A DNA stretch of 35,669 bases from Actinomycetes bacterium (GCA_029546925.1 JAKPQM010000074.1:1-35669); one strand, 5' to 3'. Positions 1 through 8,570 are shown, counted from the stretch's first letter. The notes: generated by a model from the letters alone, not told the origin. Translations and numbers: made by a program.

Positions 1-468
1 CGTCAGCATACCGCAGATCGCACCCGTGATAAGGGCCGCTACCATGAGCACCGGTGCGGCGAGCCATACGAAGCGCGTCCCGAGGAGGACGGCCGCGACG
101 AGCATCTGCCCCGCCGTATGGGCGACGGCACCGCAGACAGACACCATGACCCGATGCATGGAGGGTATCCTGACCAAGATCGCCATGAGGCAGAACGCGA
201 GAAGCGAGCCCACGAGCGAGTAGACGAAGGTGAGCGGAGATCCGAAGAGGAGCCCTTGGGCAAGCACCTTGATAAGCATCACGAAGAATGCGGCGCGGGT
301 ATCGAGGCGCAGAAACGCCAGGAGGATGGCTATGTTCGCAAGTCCGAGCTTCACGCCCGGGACAGGTATGGGGATGAAGGTCTCGAGATAGCCCAACGCG
401 AGCGCGAGCGCAGCGAACACGCCCACGCGCGACCAGCGCAGCATCTCGTCTGCAGACAGGGTCGCCAT
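1..468 (-). CDS. Gx transporter family membrane protein, EetB-like (partial)
   Basis: The reading frame is open from an ATG at 468 to the left window edge, so the C-terminus is missing (156 codons visible). The translation is strongly hydrophobic, with several predicted membrane helices. Near residues 22-45 it has the run YLETFIPIPVPGVKLGLANI, typical of the Gx transporter / heptaprenyl diphosphate synthase component I-like family. The start lies 3 bases after the stop of the NusG-domain-II gene, so the two are almost certainly cotranscribed. In Firmicutes with flavin-based extracellular electron transfer, EetA (NusG domain II) and EetB (this family) form such a pair; that link is from family knowledge. 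An older annotation as a polyprenyl synthase subunit is possible but unlikely, because the protein is an integral membrane protein. Family call fairly sure; function inferred. Confidence 0.8.
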   Translation of the reverse strand, partial: MATLSADEMLRWSRVGVFAALALALGYLETFIPIPVPGVKLGLANIAILLAFLRLDTRAAFFVMLIKVLAQGLLFGSPLTFVYSLVGSLLAFCLMAILVRIPSMHRVMVSVCGAVAHTAGQMLVAAVLLGTRFVWLAAPVLMVAALITGAICGMLT

Positions 469-471
469 GGC

Positions 472-903
472 CTATCGCGCCACCGTATCGACATCATCGG
501 GATATGCCACGGCATCGATGTCCATCTCGCCCGCAGGGGAGCTGCCTGCGGGCACGATCTCTATCCACAGCTTGTGCGGCAGGCAGATGATCTGCTCGCC
601 GGGGCGGGAGATGGCGCGCTGCCTCGTGCAATCGCCCTGCGGGCAGTCGGCTGCGGATATGCGCACGGCCCCATCCTCGACCACGATGGTATTCGAACCG
701 AATGCTGTCGTGACCTCAAGGGCGACGTCATCCGAGAGATCGAGCACGTGGATCTGCCCGTCTGCATCGTGGATGAGCGCGTTATAGCGCTCGCCGCCCG
801 TGCCGCCCCCCGCCGAGGCGATCACGTAGACGGCGAGCAGGATGGCCGCGAGGATAGCCGCGGCTATGAAGGTCGCCCTGTAGCGTTCGAGCAGACGAGC
901 CAT
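472..903 (-). CDS. NusG domain II-containing membrane-anchored protein, EetA-like
   Basis: The 143-residue protein has one N-terminal membrane helix (about residues 10-30) followed by an extracytoplasmic domain. The domain carries the family hallmark CPQGDCTRQ, then GEQIICLPHKLWIEI, as in stand-alone NusG_II (PF07009-type) proteins. I place the start at the ATG at 903 because a purine-rich Shine-Dalgarno (AAGGGAGGGG) lies about 9 bases upstream; the frame stays open further upstream but that extension is not family-like. It heads a two-gene unit with the Gx-family gene. In Listeria and lactic acid bacteria such pairs belong to extracellular electron transfer loci. Whether an FMN-transferase or flavoprotein partner exists lies outside the window. 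This is not the transcription factor NusG, since the KOW/NGN architecture is absent. Confidence 0.82.
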   Translation of the reverse strand: MARLLERYRATFIAAAILAAILLAVYVIASAGGGTGGERYNALIHDADGQIHVLDLSDDVALEVTTAFGSNTIVVEDGAVRISAADCPQGDCTRQRAISRPGEQIICLPHKLWIEIVPAGSSPAGEMDIDAVAYPDDVDTVAR

Positions 904-1056
904 TTTGACAAGCCCCTCCCTTCGGAGCATTGCCGTCATAGTAGCGCATACCCGCACCATAGTCGCACAAAACGTACCCGAGTTGCCGTCGCAGTACAAC
1001 ATATCCTCTCCGCAAGGTAGAATCAGATGCGAGATACCTGTAGTTAGGAGATCTTC

Positions 1057-3510
1057 GTGGCACGCTCATCCAAGTCAGGTTGCGCCCCCTTCCTCATCTT
1101 CGGCGGGATCATCCTCATCTTTCCCGCCCTCATGTTCCTCATCGTCTTCTTCCAAGGCATATTCCAACGTGATGCCGATCTCATCGTGGGCGGTCTCGTT
1201 TTCGGCTTCCCGCTGTTCTTCACCATATACACCCTCATCCGAAGGGGCCTCGCAGGCGGAGAAGAGGACAAGGACGATGACGGCGATATTCCGGATAACG
1301 GTCAGATCATCGAGGTCACGACCGTTGCCGGCACCGCTCCACCCGAATACAAGGCGATCGGCCCCCAAGCTGCGGTCGTGCCTGAAGCTGGCCCGATCGC
1401 CGCAGGGGCGGCGATCGGAGGGGCGGCTTCCGCTCCTGCGCCCAGCCCGGAACCCGTACCGGCTGACCTCCCTTCGCGCACCGGGCTCTATCCCTCCGAG
1501 AACGCCCAAGGCACGTACGCCATCGAGAAGCTCGTGCTCCGCTCCTCCGATGTCTTTGCCACGCTCAAGGATTTCGCGGCCCATCCGCAGGCAGACCCCT
1601 ATGACGCCGCGCTCGCCGACATGCTCAACGCCATCGGCATCGCAAGCTGGTCCGACGCACCCAAAATCGAGGCCGTCAAACTCGGCCGATCCAACAACTT
1701 CTGGCTGGGCTCGGGCACCGACGAGCTTTCCGACGAGGCTTTCGACCGCTATCTGGGCATCGAATGCGCCCTCAACGTCAACCAGAGCATGCGCGAGCGC
1801 AGCACAACGGCAGCCGAGGTCTTGAAGTCCGTCGGCGATCTCGAACCGCTCCCTTCCAAGCGCACTCTGCCCGGTATCGCAGAGGGTGCCGACGAGGACG
1901 GCGAATGGATGACCCGCCTACGCTTCGCGGAGTTCGCCGAGAACGTGCCCGTTCCCTACCGCCTCGCCTTCGGCATGCAGGCGAATGCGGCCGAGCGCAT
2001 CCTCGTCATCGACCTCACCGTTCCCAACCCCGGCTCCATGGCATTCTATGCGACCGACCGTGCGGGCTGCATCTCTGCAGCACGGGCATACGCCCTGCGC
2101 TCCGCCCTGCTCTGCGCCCGCAAGGCCCTTGATCTGAACCCGCCGCTTGAGCAGGTGATCGTGAACTGCGGTATACCGCGCGGTGCCGAGACCCTGCTCT
2201 CCTTCGATCTCGACCGAGCAGCTGTCGAGAGGCTCCTTCCCACGCTGCGCGATGCCTCGATCGATGCGGCCGGCTTCCCCTCCGATCCCGCCGTCCGCGC
2301 GCTATTCGATGACGAGAGCTGGTTCCAGAAGATAGAACCCTTCTGCCCTATCGACAGCGAGAGGGTCGCTCCGCCCGAGCGCCACGAGCCCGTCGAACTC
2401 GACAACAGCCCCGCTTCCGCCAAACTCAAGGCTGCCTGCGGCGTCGACGCGGTCTCGGAGATCGGCATCAACGAGAACGCCGGGCGCGTCGGCACGTGGA
2501 ACAGCTATGTCAGCACCATGGGAGCGACCACCGGCGATGCCGTGGCACAGCTTGTCGCCATCCGCAATGCAGCCCGAGACGTAAGCGTCGCCGAGGCTGC
2601 CGACCGCGTCAGCAAGGCGCTCGTCGAAGGCAGCGTGGATGTTTCCGACAAGCAGACGCTCGGCAAGCTCTTCGTCGACGGCGGCTCGCTCGACAGAATC
2701 GCCGGACATGCCACCGAGGCCTTGGACGATCCCGACCACGCCGATCTCGAATCGATCCTCTCCTCGCTCGAGGAGGCGCTTGCCCCCATCACCGCCATGG
2801 GCGCCTACCTCGATGACAGCGACCAGGTCTACCGCTACTTCAATTCGCTGGCGGAGCGTATATGGTTCAATCTCAATCTCGCCGACCATATCCGCGCGGT
2901 GCGGCTCGTACCCGATTCCTATTACGCCGCGCATTCCTGTGCCGTGCGCATCCTCTCCCTGCTCGACCGCAACGAGGAGGCCCTCGCCCATTCCGATGAG
3001 CTCGTGCGCATCGCTCCCGCTACACCCGATGCGGCGCTCGTGCGCGTGCGCATCCTCGAGAACATGTCGCGCATCTACGATGCCGCCGATCTGCTCATGG
3101 AAACCATCAACCGTTGTTCCACGGTGCGCGATCTAGCCGTCTGCTTCTACCGTCTTGCATACATGCAGTGGAAGCTCGGGCGCAACGATCTGGCGGCCGC
3201 CTGCTACGAGCGCGCCATCATGCTCAAGACCCCGATCTTATCCCAAGCCGAAGACGAGTTTGCCGATCTGCTCGCATCCGATGAGAGCCTGAAGCGCCTT
3301 TCGGGGGATGAGACGCTCGCCGCTCTCGAGGCCGCAGGTATCCCGCTCGGAGATCCGGAGGGCATGTACGCACGCATAGCGCGCGCTGCCATCGCCACGA
3401 CCGATGGCAACCTCCACGGAGCCGCTGCGCCCCTCACGGGAACGCTGCTCGATATGGGGCGCGACGACGTGCTGGTGGACGTCTATCACTCGCTCAGGAT
3501 CTCAGGATAA
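1057..3510 (+). CDS. large membrane-anchored protein with C-terminal TPR-like repeats, function unknown
   Basis: The 817-residue protein begins at GTG, with the Shine-Dalgarno TTAGGAG ending 6 bases upstream. Two hydrophobic helices (about 9-33 and 42-62) anchor it. An acidic, then Ala/Pro-rich linker follows (about 68-145). The long central region resembles no family I can name. Around residues 610-730 helical pairs look like tetratricopeptide repeats, for example RNDLAAACYERAIML and NEEALAHSDELVRIAP. The gene is divergent from the EetA-like gene, and its last 25 bases overlap the 3' end of the convergent lytic transglycosylase gene. A scaffolding or envelope role is plausible from the architecture but is inference. 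Confidence 0.85.
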   Translation: MARSSKSGCAPFLIFGGIILIFPALMFLIVFFQGIFQRDADLIVGGLVFGFPLFFTIYTLIRRGLAGGEEDKDDDGDIPDNGQIIEVTTVAGTAPPEYKAIGPQAAVVPEAGPIAAGAAIGGAASAPAPSPEPVPADLPSRTGLYPSENAQGTYAIEKLVLRSSDVFATLKDFAAHPQADPYDAALADMLNAIGIASWSDAPKIEAVKLGRSNNFWLGSGTDELSDEAFDRYLGIECALNVNQSMRERSTTAAEVLKSVGDLEPLPSKRTLPGIAEGADEDGEWMTRLRFAEFAENVPVPYRLAFGMQANAAERILVIDLTVPNPGSMAFYATDRAGCISAARAYALRSALLCARKALDLNPPLEQVIVNCGIPRGAETLLSFDLDRAAVERLLPTLRDASIDAAGFPSDPAVRALFDDESWFQKIEPFCPIDSERVAPPERHEPVELDNSPASAKLKAACGVDAVSEIGINENAGRVGTWNSYVSTMGATTGDAVAQLVAIRNAARDVSVAEAADRVSKALVEGSVDVSDKQTLGKLFVDGGSLDRIAGHATEALDDPDHADLESILSSLEEALAPITAMGAYLDDSDQVYRYFNSLAERIWFNLNLADHIRAVRLVPDSYYAAHSCAVRILSLLDRNEEALAHSDELVRIAPATPDAALVRVRILENMSRIYDAADLLMETINRCSTVRDLAVCFYRLAYMQWKLGRNDLAAACYERAIMLKTPILSQAEDEFADLLASDESLKRLSGDETLAALEAAGIPLGDPEGMYARIARAAIATTDGNLHGAAAPLTGTLLDMGRDDVLVDVYHSLRISG

Positions 3511-4064
3511 GAGGCTTTATAGCCTTCGTACGACACGAGGACCCGCGTCACGTACACACGGGTCTCTTGGTATTCGATCGCATCCATGAAATCGCCTCCT
3601 GCGGCGATCCAAAGATGCACGGGCGTCAAACCTGCGTTGTAAGCTGCGATGACCTGCTCGGTGGTCTCGAGCTCACGTGAGAGATAGCCCAGATAGGCGC
3701 ATCCATACTCGATATTGGTGGCCGGTGTCGCGAGGTCATCCACCGGGAAACGGGCAGGATCGACCAAGTCGAAGTTCACCATGGTCTGTGCGGTCTCGGG
3801 CATGATCTGCATGAGCCCCTCTGCCCCCGCATCCGAGATGGCATGCTCATCCCAGCCCGACTCGCACGAGATCACCGCGCAGACCAGATAGGGATCGACA
3901 CCGTGGCGCTCGGACGAGGCTGCGATATCGCTTTCGTGGGAGATGGGATAGAGGAAGGCGTTCGAGATGCGGGGCATGACGAAGGGAACGGCGATGAGCG
4001 CTGCCGCCATGGCCACGATCAGGATGAGCATGCGGATAAAGGGGTGCGTGCGCGTCCGTGCCAT
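3486..4064 (-). CDS. lytic transglycosylase, SLT (Slt70-like) domain
   Basis: The 192-residue protein has an N-terminal signal-anchor helix (about 10-30) and an SLT domain (about 45-180). The expected motifs are visible: the catalytic glutamate E67 in SCESGW, GLMQ at about 82-85, AYNAG at about 140-144 and ETRVYV at about 166-171. This family cleaves peptidoglycan glycan strands at the cell surface to give 1,6-anhydro ends. The start ATG at 4064 is preceded by GAAAGG. It sits 18 bases after coaE and is probably the last gene of the transporter-coaE operon. Its 3' end overlaps the convergent TPR gene by 25 bases. Confidence 0.92.
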   Translation of the reverse strand: MARTRTHPFIRMLILIVAMAAALIAVPFVMPRISNAFLYPISHESDIAASSERHGVDPYLVCAVISCESGWDEHAISDAGAEGLMQIMPETAQTMVNFDLVDPARFPVDDLATPATNIEYGCAYLGYLSRELETTEQVIAAYNAGLTPVHLWIAAGGDFMDAIEYQETRVYVTRVLVSYEGYKASYPEILSE

Positions 4065-4082
4065 GTCTGCCTTTCGAATCCG

Positions 4083-4685
4083 TTACCCGCTGTGCCGCGT
4101 GCGGCGCTTCCACCACACGAGCGCGGCCTCGGCGAGCTCGGCGGGAGTACCGCTGTTATCAAGTATGGTGTCGGCACGCGAAAAAAGATAGTCTTCTGAC
4201 GGCTGGCCGCTATCACGCGCATCGAAATCCTCTCCGGACATGCCTCGGGAACAGGCCCGCTCGCGGCGAAGCCCCCGTGGAACATGCACGTAGACGATCT
4301 CATCGGCGCGGAAGAGCATGTCGTCGAGACGGTCCAGCAAAGGGACCTCCACCACGGCAATGCCCTCCTGGCCGGCCAGCTCATCCAAGAGCGCGATGAG
4401 GCGCTGCTTGATATAGGGAAGCTCGATGGCTTCGACGAGCTCCGTTGCGGCAGGCGTCGCGAAGGCGCGTTCTGCGAGAAGGGCGCGGTCGAGCATGCCG
4501 GTCTCCTCGTCGAGGATATCGTGGCCGAAGGCCTCGGCAAGCGCCTCGGCGCAGGGGCTGCGCGGCTCGAGCACCCCGCGCGATATCTGGTCGAGATCGA
4601 TGCGCTTACAGCCCAGATCCTCTAGGACGCGGGCAGCGCTCGACTTGCCCGAGGCGATGCCGCCCGCAAGGAATACCACGTACAT
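4083..4685 (-). CDS. coaE: dephospho-CoA kinase
   Basis: The enzyme phosphorylates the 3'-hydroxyl of dephospho-CoA in the last step of coenzyme A synthesis, in the cytoplasm. The 200-residue length is normal for the family. The P-loop GGIASGKS lies at residues 8-15, followed by the family-like DLDQISRGVL near residue 30, the EVPLLDRL segment that corresponds to the usual EvPLLfE, and a C-terminal ADTILDNSGT. The gene follows the ABC ATPase gene by 9 bases and precedes the lytic transglycosylase by 18 bases, so it appears cotranscribed with a transporter it has no obvious link to. Confidence 0.95.
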   Translation of the reverse strand: MYVVFLAGGIASGKSSAARVLEDLGCKRIDLDQISRGVLEPRSPCAEALAEAFGHDILDEETGMLDRALLAERAFATPAATELVEAIELPYIKQRLIALLDELAGQEGIAVVEVPLLDRLDDMLFRADEIVYVHVPRGLRRERACSRGMSGEDFDARDSGQPSEDYLFSRADTILDNSGTPAELAEAALVWWKRRTRHSG

Positions 4686-4694
4686 GCGCGCCCC

Positions 4695-5291
4695 CTATTC
4701 CGGATCCTGCGATCCTACACCGATAACATCGTAGCCGTCGAAGGAGCGGCGCTCATCCCTATCGTGGGTGACCCACAGGACCGCCCTGCCTGCAAGATAG
4801 GGCTTCATGACCTCAAGGACCCGCTCCCTCGTCTCGCCGTCAAGACCCGTGAGCGGCTCATCGAGCAAGAGCACGTCGGAGGACGCCGCAAGGGCGCGGG
4901 CGAGGGCGACGCGCCGCTTCTCTCCGCCCGATAGCTTTTTGACGGCGGTTGAGGAGCGGTCGCCGATACCGAGACGTTCCAGGAGTTCTTCTGGCAAGCG
5001 GCTCTTGCGATCGGAACATACCAGACGCACGTTAGCTGCAGCAGAGAGATTCTCGCAGAGCCGATCCTCTTGGAAGACATACGAGAAGCGCACACCGGCG
5101 AGCCGGTCGATGCCTCCACCATCGGGTGTCTCGAGGCCGCAGGCGAGCCGCAAGAGCGTGGTCTTGCCTGAACCCGAGGGGCCTTCGATGAAGGTGAGCG
5201 TACCGCGCATGAAGCTGTGGCTGAAGCCGTCGAGCACGCGCTTGCCGTCGAAGGACTTGACGACTGCGTTGAAGGTGACGAGGGCATCCAT
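4695..5291 (-). CDS. ABC transporter ATP-binding protein (nitrate/sulfonate/thiamine-precursor type)
   Basis: The 198-residue protein is a compact nucleotide-binding subunit with all core motifs: Walker A GPSGSGKT (37-44), Q-loop glutamine near 74, signature LSGGE (120-124), Walker B LLLDEP (141-146) and the switch histidine near 176. The start ATG overlaps the permease stop as TGATG, implying translational coupling. The frame is open far upstream, but that stretch lies antisense-in-register over the permease coding sequence and is not part of the protein. Partners are the permease and Tat-lipoprotein immediately upstream. It is short for the SsuB/TauB family (usually about 240-260 residues) but has no missing motif. 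Confidence 0.93.
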   Translation of the reverse strand: MDALVTFNAVVKSFDGKRVLDGFSHSFMRGTLTFIEGPSGSGKTTLLRLACGLETPDGGGIDRLAGVRFSYVFQEDRLCENLSAAANVRLVCSDRKSRLPEELLERLGIGDRSSTAVKKLSGGEKRRVALARALAASSDVLLLDEPLTGLDGETRERVLEVMKPYLAGRAVLWVTHDRDERRSFDGYDVIGVGSQDPE

Positions 5292-6067
5292 CAGGCATGC
5301 GCCTCCACGTATGCCACCGCACGTGAGATAAGGAGGCGCACGGCATTCTCGATGAGGATGGAGAGCACGATGATGGCGAGCGTCCATGCGAAGAGCGAGG
5401 GCGTATCGAGGTAGATTTTCGCAGCATGGAGATGGTCTCCGATGGTATGGTCGGGAAGGCCGATGACCTCGGCGGCGATACCCGCTTTCCAGCAGAAGCC
5501 GAGTGCCAGCGAGCACGCCGCCTCGAACGAGGGCAGCACCTGAGAGAGGTACACCGAGCGGATACGATCGAGGGTGGAAAGGCCGAAGACCCGGGCCATC
5601 TCGAGCATGCCGGTATCGGTGGCGCGGAGCGCCTCGAGCACGTTGGTGTACATGATGGGAAAGCCCATCAAGAACGAGATGATGAGCGAGAGATCCTCCG
5701 AGGAGACCCAAACCAGGACCAGGATGATGAAGGACGCGACCGGAGCGGCCTTGATGGCGCCCACGACGGGCACGAGGAGACGTCGAACGGGATCGAACGC
5801 GAAGCTGAGCGCCGCAAGGCACAGGCCCAGCAGGCACGCGAGCGTAAAGCCCAGTGCGATCCGAATCAGCGAGCGCGCCACCGATGACCAGAACTCGGCG
5901 GTTGAGGCGAGTTCGCCGAGACGTGCGAGGGACTCGAGCGGCGATGGGAGCAGGACGGGCTGATCGAGCAGGTATGCGGCGAGCGCCCAGACCGCAACCC
6001 AGACAAGGATGGGCCACAGGCGCTCGGCAAGATCGAGCGCGGGATGAGGTTGCCGCCTACCGCTCAC
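5291..6067 (-). CDS. ABC transporter permease, SsuC/TauC/ThiX type
   Basis: The 258-residue protein has about six hydrophobic segments and the cytoplasmic EAA loop, seen as EMARVFGLSTLDRIRSVYLS followed by QVLP. This is the standard layout of the nitrate/taurine/thiamine-precursor permease family. Translation starts at GTG overlapping the binding-protein stop (GTGA), and its own stop overlaps the ATPase start (TGATG), so the three genes are tightly coupled. The transported compound cannot be read from this subunit. Confidence 0.92.
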   Translation of the reverse strand: MSGRRQPHPALDLAERLWPILVWVAVWALAAYLLDQPVLLPSPLESLARLGELASTAEFWSSVARSLIRIALGFTLACLLGLCLAALSFAFDPVRRLLVPVVGAIKAAPVASFIILVLVWVSSEDLSLIISFLMGFPIMYTNVLEALRATDTGMLEMARVFGLSTLDRIRSVYLSQVLPSFEAACSLALGFCWKAGIAAEVIGLPDHTIGDHLHAAKIYLDTPSLFAWTLAIIVLSILIENAVRLLISRAVAYVEAHA

Positions 6068-7098
6068 GGCAGGGTGTAGAAGCTCTCGGAAGGCACCGAG
6101 CCACCCACCGACTCGGGATTCGCCTTGACAAGAACCTGCAGGTAGCCGTCGAGCATATCATGAAGCTCGTCACCGGTGATGCAGACGATGTTGCAGTAGG
6201 GCAGGGCCTTCTTGGCAACGGGCTCGGGAACGATATCATAGCCGCCGATAAGGGCTGCCGCCTCGTCGATGTTGCCGTTGACCCAATCGACCGATGCGGC
6301 ATAGTGGCCCATGAAGGTCTTGAAGGCCTCCGGTTTGGAGAACGCGAAATCGGCGCGGACGATGGTGGCACCGGTGATGAGCGCCGTATCCTCACCGACG
6401 GCCTTTGCCGCGTTCGCCCATTCCTCGTTGAGGTCGAGGGCTATGCGGATGGTATCGTCCTGCGTCTGCGCGACGGTCACGAAAGGCTGCGGGAGCATGG
6501 CAACACCCGCGGGATCGCTGGCAAGGGCGGCGACGCACTCGGTGTGCTCGCTCTTCCACTCGATCGTCACGCTCTCCGAAACACCTGCACCGTCGAGCAC
6601 GTAGTGCAGCGCGTACTCGGGCGTGGCGCCCTTGCCGCTGGCATAGATGGTCTTGCCCGCAAGATCGGCGATCTCATGGATGGCGTCGCCCTTCTCGCAG
6701 ATGTAGAGTATGCCGAGGGTATTGATGGCGGCGGCGCGGATGCCGCCCTCGGTCTTGGCATAGAGCACCGCCGCGAGGTTGGCGGGCACGCACGCGATAT
6801 CGACCTCGCCCTTGAATACCTTGGGTGCGAGCTCATCGGGGGAAGCAAGGATCTCGAAGCTGTAGGCGTTGCCGTCGAGGGGCCCCGCCTCGGCATCATC
6901 CATCAACTTGACCATGCCCATGGCGGTCGGGCCCTTGAGGGCGGCGATACGCACGTCAACGGACTCGATTGGCTGGTCATCTTCGGTCTGGGCATCGAAA
7001 TCCCGGTCGGCATCCTCGGGCTCCTGCTGGTTGTTGCAGCCTGCAAGAAGCATCGCGGACGAAGCGGTCATGAGCTTGAGAAACGAGCGTCTATCCAT
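6064..7098 (-). CDS. ABC transporter substrate-binding lipoprotein with Tat-type signal
   Basis: The 344-residue protein begins MDRRSFLKLMTASSAM and continues to LLAGC, a twin-arginine signal combined with a lipobox, so it is likely exported folded and lipid-anchored at the cysteine. The mature part resembles periplasmic-binding proteins of the NMT1/THI5-like and SsuA/TauA group (for example AALKGPTAMGMVKLMDD and a GEVDIACVPAN segment). I choose the ATG at 7098 rather than the adjacent in-frame GTG at 7101 because GGAGG lies about 7 bases before it. It is the first gene of the 7098-3486 operon. No thiamine-pyrophosphate riboswitch is evident in the short upstream gap, so the substrate is open. 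Confidence 0.9.
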   Translation of the reverse strand: MDRRSFLKLMTASSAMLLAGCNNQQEPEDADRDFDAQTEDDQPIESVDVRIAALKGPTAMGMVKLMDDAEAGPLDGNAYSFEILASPDELAPKVFKGEVDIACVPANLAAVLYAKTEGGIRAAAINTLGILYICEKGDAIHEIADLAGKTIYASGKGATPEYALHYVLDGAGVSESVTIEWKSEHTECVAALASDPAGVAMLPQPFVTVAQTQDDTIRIALDLNEEWANAAKAVGEDTALITGATIVRADFAFSKPEAFKTFMGHYAASVDWVNGNIDEAAALIGGYDIVPEPVAKKALPYCNIVCITGDELHDMLDGYLQVLVKANPESVGGSVPSESFYTLP

Positions 7099-7159
7099 CA
7101 CGTGTCCTCCCTACTTTGCCAGCCTCGTGTACCTATCCGCTCTACCCTAGCACAAAAAA

Positions 7160-7184
7160 CGGGGCTGTCGGTCAGACAGCCCCG
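7160..7184 (-). terminator. Rho-independent terminator of rpsA
   Basis: A perfect 10-bp stem with a 5-base loop (7170-7174) is followed, in the minus direction, by six T residues (7159-7154). It lies 26 bases past the rpsA stop and separates rpsA from the downstream ABC operon. Confidence 0.9.
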
Positions 7185-7209
7185 CGCGGGTACGCGATCG
7201 TGTGGGGGA

Positions 7210-8475
7210 TTACTCCTCCTCGGTGGGAGCATCCTCGGCGGGAGCCTCCTCGGCCGGAGCCTCCTCGACATCCCCTTGGGCAGCAGCCTCGGCATAGGCG
7301 GCATCGACATCGTCCGAGGCGGGGGCAGCAGGCTTCTCGCCCTCGGGCAGCGGCTTGACCTCGACATCGATGCCGAGCGTCTCTGCGGCGGCCTTCATGG
7401 AGAGGGAGATGCGGCGACGGTCGAGATCGATCTCGCGCACCATGACCTTGACGACATCGCCCACGGAGCAAACCTGCGAGGGAGCGTCGACATGGGTCTT
7501 GGCCATCTCGGAGATGTGCACGAGACCTTCGATGCCATCGCCCAGATCGACGAAGGCGCCGAAGGTGACGAGCTTGGTCACGGCACCCTCGACGATGGCG
7601 TCGACGGGATACTTCTTGACCAGCGAGCGCCACGGATCCTCCTGGGTCTGCTTGAGACCGAGGGAGATGCGCTCGCGGTTGAGATCGACCTCGAGGACCT
7701 GGACCTCGACTTCCTGGCCGACCTTGACGACCTCGGAAGGATGGTTGACGTGGTTCCAAGAGAGCTCGGAGATGTGCACGAGGCCGTCGATGCCGCCGAG
7801 GTCGACGAAGGCGCCGAAGTCGACGATGGAGGAGACGGTGCCCTTGAGCTTCATACCGGGCTGGAGCTTGCCGAGGATCTCCTGGCGCTCGGCCTTGCGC
7901 GCCTCCTCGAGGACGATGCGGCGAGACAGGACGACGTTGTTGCGGTTGCGGTCCATCTCGATGACGCGCGCCTCGACGCGGGTGCCCATGAAGGCGGTGA
8001 GATCCTTGACGCGGCGCAGGTCGACGAGGGATGCGGGTAGGAAGCCGCGCAGCCCGATGTCGAGGATCAGGCCGCCCTTGACAACCTCGATGACCTCGCC
8101 CTCGACGGTCTCGCCGGCGTTGAACTTCTCCTCGACGGCATTCCACGCACGCTCGTACTCGGCGCGCTTCTTCGAGAGGACGAGACGGCCTTCCTTGTCC
8201 TCCTTCTGGAGAACGAGGGCCTCGATCTTGTCGCCCAGATTGACGATCTCGGCGGGATCGACGTCTTTGCGGATGGAGAGCTCGCGGGCGGGGATGACGC
8301 CCTCGGACTTGTAACCGATATCGAGGAGAACCTCGTCATGCTCGAGCTTGACCACGGTCCCTGTGACAAGATCGCCTTCATCGAAATCGGTGACGGTACC
8401 ATCGATGAGGCTGTTCATCTCCTCGTCGCTGATGTCATCCATGGAGAAGACGGAGGAATTCTGAATCTCACTCAA
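7210..8475 (-). CDS. rpsA: 30S ribosomal protein S1
   Basis: The 421-residue protein contains four S1 RNA-binding repeats (roughly residues 35-105, 120-190, 205-275 and 290-360), two of them with the strong VDFGAFVDLG / VTFGAFVDLG signature. It ends in an acidic Ala/Glu-rich tail. S1 helps mRNA bind the small ribosomal subunit; four repeats is the usual Gram-positive form rather than the six of Escherichia coli. The start is TTG at 8475, supported by GGAAGGGG 7 bases upstream; the next in-frame ATG (8442) would lose 11 residues. It is a single-gene unit with its own promoter and terminator. A short overlapping leader frame precedes it. Confidence 0.96.
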   Translation of the reverse strand: MSEIQNSSVFSMDDISDEEMNSLIDGTVTDFDEGDLVTGTVVKLEHDEVLLDIGYKSEGVIPARELSIRKDVDPAEIVNLGDKIEALVLQKEDKEGRLVLSKKRAEYERAWNAVEEKFNAGETVEGEVIEVVKGGLILDIGLRGFLPASLVDLRRVKDLTAFMGTRVEARVIEMDRNRNNVVLSRRIVLEEARKAERQEILGKLQPGMKLKGTVSSIVDFGAFVDLGGIDGLVHISELSWNHVNHPSEVVKVGQEVEVQVLEVDLNRERISLGLKQTQEDPWRSLVKKYPVDAIVEGAVTKLVTFGAFVDLGDGIEGLVHISEMAKTHVDAPSQVCSVGDVVKVMVREIDLDRRRISLSMKAAAETLGIDVEVKPLPEGEKPAAPASDDVDAAYAEAAAQGDVEEAPAEEAPAEDAPTEEE

Positions 8476-8512
8476 AGTGGACCCCTTCCAAAAACGGGGC
8501 CCCGGTCACCAT
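8468..8512 (-). CDS. candidate 14-codon leader peptide overlapping the rpsA start
   Basis: An ATG at 8512 with AGGA 5 bases upstream opens a 14-codon frame, MVTGAPFLEGVHFE, that ends in TGA at 8468-8470. It therefore runs through the rpsA Shine-Dalgarno and terminates just past the rpsA TTG, in a different frame. It could couple or compete with S1 translation. Nothing proves it is translated; a chance frame of this length is quite possible. Confidence 0.3.
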   Translation of the reverse strand: MVTGAPFLEGVHFE

Positions 8513-8570
8513 GGTCGTCCTCGCAAAACGAAAGGGTTATGCTGGAAACTTGCATGATCTCGGGGACCTA

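Noticed and set aside
472-1002. Longer 176-residue version of the NusG-domain-II protein
   Set aside because: The extra N-terminal residues come from the upstream gap and have no ribosome site. The ATG at 903 has a strong one and gives a clean membrane anchor.
4695-6017. A 440-residue fusion protein ending in the ABC ATPase
   Set aside because: The upstream half is Arg/Pro-rich and overlaps the permease gene on the same strand in another frame. The ATPase has a natural ATG at 5291 coupled to the permease stop.
7099-7209. Thiamine-pyrophosphate riboswitch for the first ABC operon
   Set aside because: The gap is only 111 bases, is partly taken by the rpsA terminator, and shows no conserved riboswitch core.
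5854-8040. A 728-codon plus-strand open frame opposite the binding protein and rpsA
   Set aside because: It is antisense to well-supported genes, and low stop frequency in GC-rich DNA explains it. The translation has no family features.
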